Positions 6,145-7,648 of a DNA stretch of 7,648 bases are shown piece by piece (positions within the stretch are counted from its first letter, which is position 1; each line of letters begins with the position of its first letter). The position numbers and the translations under genes are program-made. This DNA comes from Actinomycetota bacterium. GTDB taxonomy: Bacteria > Actinomycetota > Actinomycetes > Streptosporangiales > Streptosporangiaceae. Below the pieces are notes generated by a model. The model searched no databases, was not told the DNA's origin, and saw nothing but the letters and a program-made list of their open reading frames with translations. The stretch is taken from assembly GCA_003140115.1 (NCBI GenBank), contig PLIQ01000515.1, positions 1 through 7,648 of the forward strand, given 5' to 3'.

Positions 6145-6909
6145 GTCGTAGTCAGTCTCGCGCCCGCCGAACCGATGCCGCTGCTGCTCCTGGGTTTCCG
6201 CGACGAGTTCGCCGGCCGCCCGTGGCTGCCGCCGGCCCGGCACTGGCCGGGATCGCCGTTGGTCGGCGGGCGTGACGAGCAGGCCGGCGGCACCTGGCTG
6301 GCGGTCCACCCGCAGATCCCGCGTGTGGCCTGCATCCTGAACACCCGCGGCCAGCAAGCCGCGCCAGAAAACCGCCGGTCCCGGGGCGAACTCCCGCTCC
6401 GCGCGGCCGCCGAGGGCCCCCGCGCCCTCAACGACCTGCACGACCACCCTGAACAGCTGCGCACCTACGACCCGTTCTTCCTGATCTGCGCCGACGTCAT
6501 CCCCGCCGCCGAAGCGCTGATGCTGAGCTGGGACGGCACCCGCGCCGCCCGCGAGAGCCTCGAACCCGGCAACACCCACGTCATCACCAACGCCGGCCAC
6601 ACCTACCCGTCTGCCCACCGAGACGCCAAGGCCGAGCACTTCGGCCCGAAGTTCGCCGCCCACCGTCCCGACGCCGACCCGGCGGCCACGATCAAGGACG
6701 CCTGGGGCGACTGGCTCACGCTGGCCGGCGGCGACGGCCTGTCCGACACCGACCCGGGCGCGGTCATCGCCCGCCGCGAGCTGCCCGACGGCCGGCTGTG
6801 GGGCACCACCTCGGTCAGCCTGGTCGCCCTCGGCGCCCACGGCCTGCGCTACGACTTCCAGCCCGTCCCCGCCGACCCGACTACCTGGTATAGCGTTTCC
6901 AGATCGTAA
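6136..6909 (+). CDS. NRDE/TANGO2-family protein
   Basis: A 257-aa protein starting at GTG 6136. The start is set by the family's conserved Met-Cys N-terminus (MCTVVVSLAP). Family marks follow: RDEFAGRPWLPPARHW (22-37), GGRDEQAGGTWLAV (44-57), ACILNTRG (65-72), NDLHDHPEQL (99-108), a VITNAGHT motif (149-156) and the terminal strand YDFQPVPADPTTWY (239-252). Cys2 would be exposed after Met removal, as expected for an Ntn-hydrolase-like fold, but the biochemical role of bacterial members is poorly known (the eukaryotic TANGO2 is linked to heme and lipid handling). The signature NRDE reads FRDE here (F21). The natural tail seems to be lost after Y252: the last five residues and the TAA are supplied by the complement of the sigma factor gene, giving a 61-base overlap with 6849-7490. 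Cytosolic, no signal peptide. Confidence 0.85.
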   Translation: MCTVVVSLAPAEPMPLLLLGFRDEFAGRPWLPPARHWPGSPLVGGRDEQAGGTWLAVHPQIPRVACILNTRGQQAAPENRRSRGELPLRAAAEGPRALNDLHDHPEQLRTYDPFFLICADVIPAAEALMLSWDGTRAARESLEPGNTHVITNAGHTYPSAHRDAKAEHFGPKFAAHRPDADPAATIKDAWGDWLTLAGGDGLSDTDPGAVIARRELPDGRLWGTTSVSLVALGAHGLRYDFQPVPADPTTWYSVSRS

Positions 6910-7490
6910 CGCTGGAACGCGTCCACGTACTTGGCCAGCAGGTCGGCCCGGTCGGCCTCGACCGTCACCGGACGCTGGTTCTCGGGCAGCGCGGCCAGGG
7001 TGGCCCGGGCCCGCTGCAGCGCGCTGTTCACCGCGGGCACGCTGGTGCCGAGCGTGCTGGCCGCCTCCGCGGCGGGTATGCGCAGCACCTCGCACAAGAT
7101 CAGCGTGGCCCGCTGCCGGGCCGGCAGGTGCTGCAGCGCGGTCACGAACGCCAGCCTGATCGTGTCCCGGGCCACCGCGATGTCGGCCGGGTCGCCGTGC
7201 TCGGCCTCGATGGGCGGCGAGGCCGGCCCCAGATCCATCGGCGTCGGCCGGCGCTGCCGGCTGCGCAGCATGTCCACGCAGATGTTGGTGGCGATCCGGT
7301 ACAGCCACGACCGCATGCTCGAACGTCCCTCGAACCCGTCGGCCGCGCGCCAGGCCCGCAGCATGGTCTCCTGCACCGCGTCGTCGGCCTCGGATCCCGA
7401 GCCCAGCATGCGGTAGCAGTACCCGGTCAGCTCCCGGCGGTACGTCTCGAGCTGGTCCGGGCTTACCTCGGCTGATGCGGTAGCGACCAT
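6849..7490 (-). CDS. Sigma-70 (SigG/ECF-type) factor lacking its SnoaL-like C-terminal domain
   Basis: A 213-aa product from ATG 7490. Region 2 is intact (LTGYCYRMLGSGSEADDAVQ, LRAWRAADGFEGRSSMRSWL, YRIATNICVDML; residues 20-76). So is region 4 (LPARQRATLILCEVLRIPAAEAASTLG, then SVPAVNSALQRARATL; 122-165), so promoter recognition and core binding look possible. Relatives (SigG-type, TIGR02960-like) are usually about 320-340 aa, with a SnoaL-like domain after region 4. Here sequence normal for the beginning of that domain, YVDAFQRYDLETL (188-200), stops at base 6891, and the last 13 residues are the complement of the NRDE gene. The natural stop and roughly 120 residues are missing. In some ECF groups with such extensions the extension controls activity, so a clipped form might be deregulated. 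No SD is seen before ATG 7490. It could be a pseudogene or a functional short form. Confidence 0.85.
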   Translation of the reverse strand: MVATASAEVSPDQLETYRRELTGYCYRMLGSGSEADDAVQETMLRAWRAADGFEGRSSMRSWLYRIATNICVDMLRSRQRRPTPMDLGPASPPIEAEHGDPADIAVARDTIRLAFVTALQHLPARQRATLILCEVLRIPAAEAASTLGTSVPAVNSALQRARATLAALPENQRPVTVEADRADLLAKYVDAFQRYDLETLYQVVGSAGTGWKS

Positions 7491-7512
7491 GCTGGCACCC
7501 TACGTCGGGCCA

Positions 7513-7537
7513 GTGACATTTTAAGGAGGGGACATTT
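7513..7537. repeat. Short direct repeat upstream of the sigma factor gene
   Basis: GTGACATTT (7513-7521) and GGGACATTT (7529-7537) differ at one position and are 16 bases apart. On the minus strand both read AAATGTC(A/C)C, the second 23-31 bases upstream of ATG 7490. TGTCAC resembles the -35 type of some ECF groups with SnoaL extensions, but no matching -10 at the right distance is present. It may be an operator or the scar of the cupin/sigma junction. Confidence 0.4.
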
Positions 7538-7648
7538 CCGGCGGGCTCCATCCCGTACCTGCTCATCAGCTCGCGCTCGGCCTCCGGCGCCGGCGTCCCC
7601 GCCGCCCACAGGGCGTCCAGCTCGGCGAAGTAGGCGTCCATGGCCGGG
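7537..7648 (-). pseudogene. 3' tail of a probable cupin-domain gene without its stop (5' end outside window)
   Basis: On the minus strand the frame reads AMDAYFAELDALWAAGTPAPE, then ERELMSRYGMEPAG. This resembles the C-terminal helix and tail of actinobacterial cupin-domain proteins (quercetin-dioxygenase-like), which often end in a pattern like (A/M)xRYGIExxGPP just before the stop. Here no stop follows: after G35 (base 7537) the frame runs on through NVPSLKC, using a TTA codon at 7524-7522, and into the sigma factor gene in another frame. The run-on looks noncoding, so the natural end was probably lost near 7535. The cupin assignment rests on about 35 residues and is tentative. No start is available in the window. 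Confidence 0.4.

Noticed and set aside
3870..6275. An 801-codon open frame on the plus strand over the GH2 gene
   Set aside because: Its product is Arg/Pro/His-rich with no recognisable motif, while the minus strand encodes a complete GH2 enzyme with catalytic residues and an RBS. It is a GC-driven shadow.
5911..7530. A 576-codon minus-strand open frame running from the cupin-like tail through the sigma and NRDE regions
   Set aside because: Only the first about 35 codons resemble a protein. The remainder is out of frame with the sigma gene and antisense to the NRDE gene.
7522..7530. TAAGGAGGG on the plus strand, which looks like a perfect SD
   Set aside because: No start codon follows at a usable distance and no plausible plus-strand gene begins there.

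Overview
The window is GC-rich, its genes prefer G or C at third codon positions, and the gene set (DUF5939 cyclase relative, SigG-type sigma factor, NRDE/TANGO2 protein) points to a high-GC actinomycete. No close taxon can be named. There are no tRNA or rRNA genes, CRISPR arrays, transposases or integrases.

Layout. 1-221 (+): 3' end of an NTF2/SnoaL-like gene, followed by a perfect 13-bp terminator hairpin. 334-411 (+): a 25-codon remnant of an antibiotic-biosynthesis-monooxygenase (ABM)-like gene whose stop overlaps the next start (ATGA). 408-1517 (+): the N-terminal SRPBCC-like/DUF5939 part of a class III adenylate cyclase-type protein with no cyclase domain. It breaks off near 1341 and then reads antisense through the decapitated-in-reverse remnant of a second ABM-like gene (1346-1495, -). 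1731-3806 (+): an intact 691-aa fusion of a fumarylacetoacetate-hydrolase-family domain with a strictosidine-synthase/paraoxonase-like beta-propeller, joined by a Lys/Thr-rich linker. 3819-6104 (-): a full-length glycoside hydrolase family 2 enzyme, convergent with the fusion gene. 6136-6909 (+): an NRDE/TANGO2-family protein, divergent from GH2 across only 31 bp. 6849-7490 (-): a sigma-70 factor with regions 2 and 4 but without its usual SnoaL-like C-terminal domain, tail-to-tail with the NRDE gene. 7537-7648 (-): the tail of a probable cupin-domain gene that has lost its stop codon.

Interpretation. The three intact enzymes look metabolic. The FAH/propeller fusion would suit lactone opening plus diketo-acid cleavage, and GH2 suits beta-glycoside hydrolysis. 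They are convergent, so they are not one operon. The main structural theme is gene sutures: near 405, 1341, 6890 and 7535 a recognisable gene stops abruptly and another begins within a few bases. This suggests repeated illegitimate recombination or deletion in an accessory region. Misassembly is the alternative and cannot be excluded from the sequence alone. I did not find a clear multi-gene system of a new kind; the most novel items are the fusion enzyme and the clipped sigma factor.
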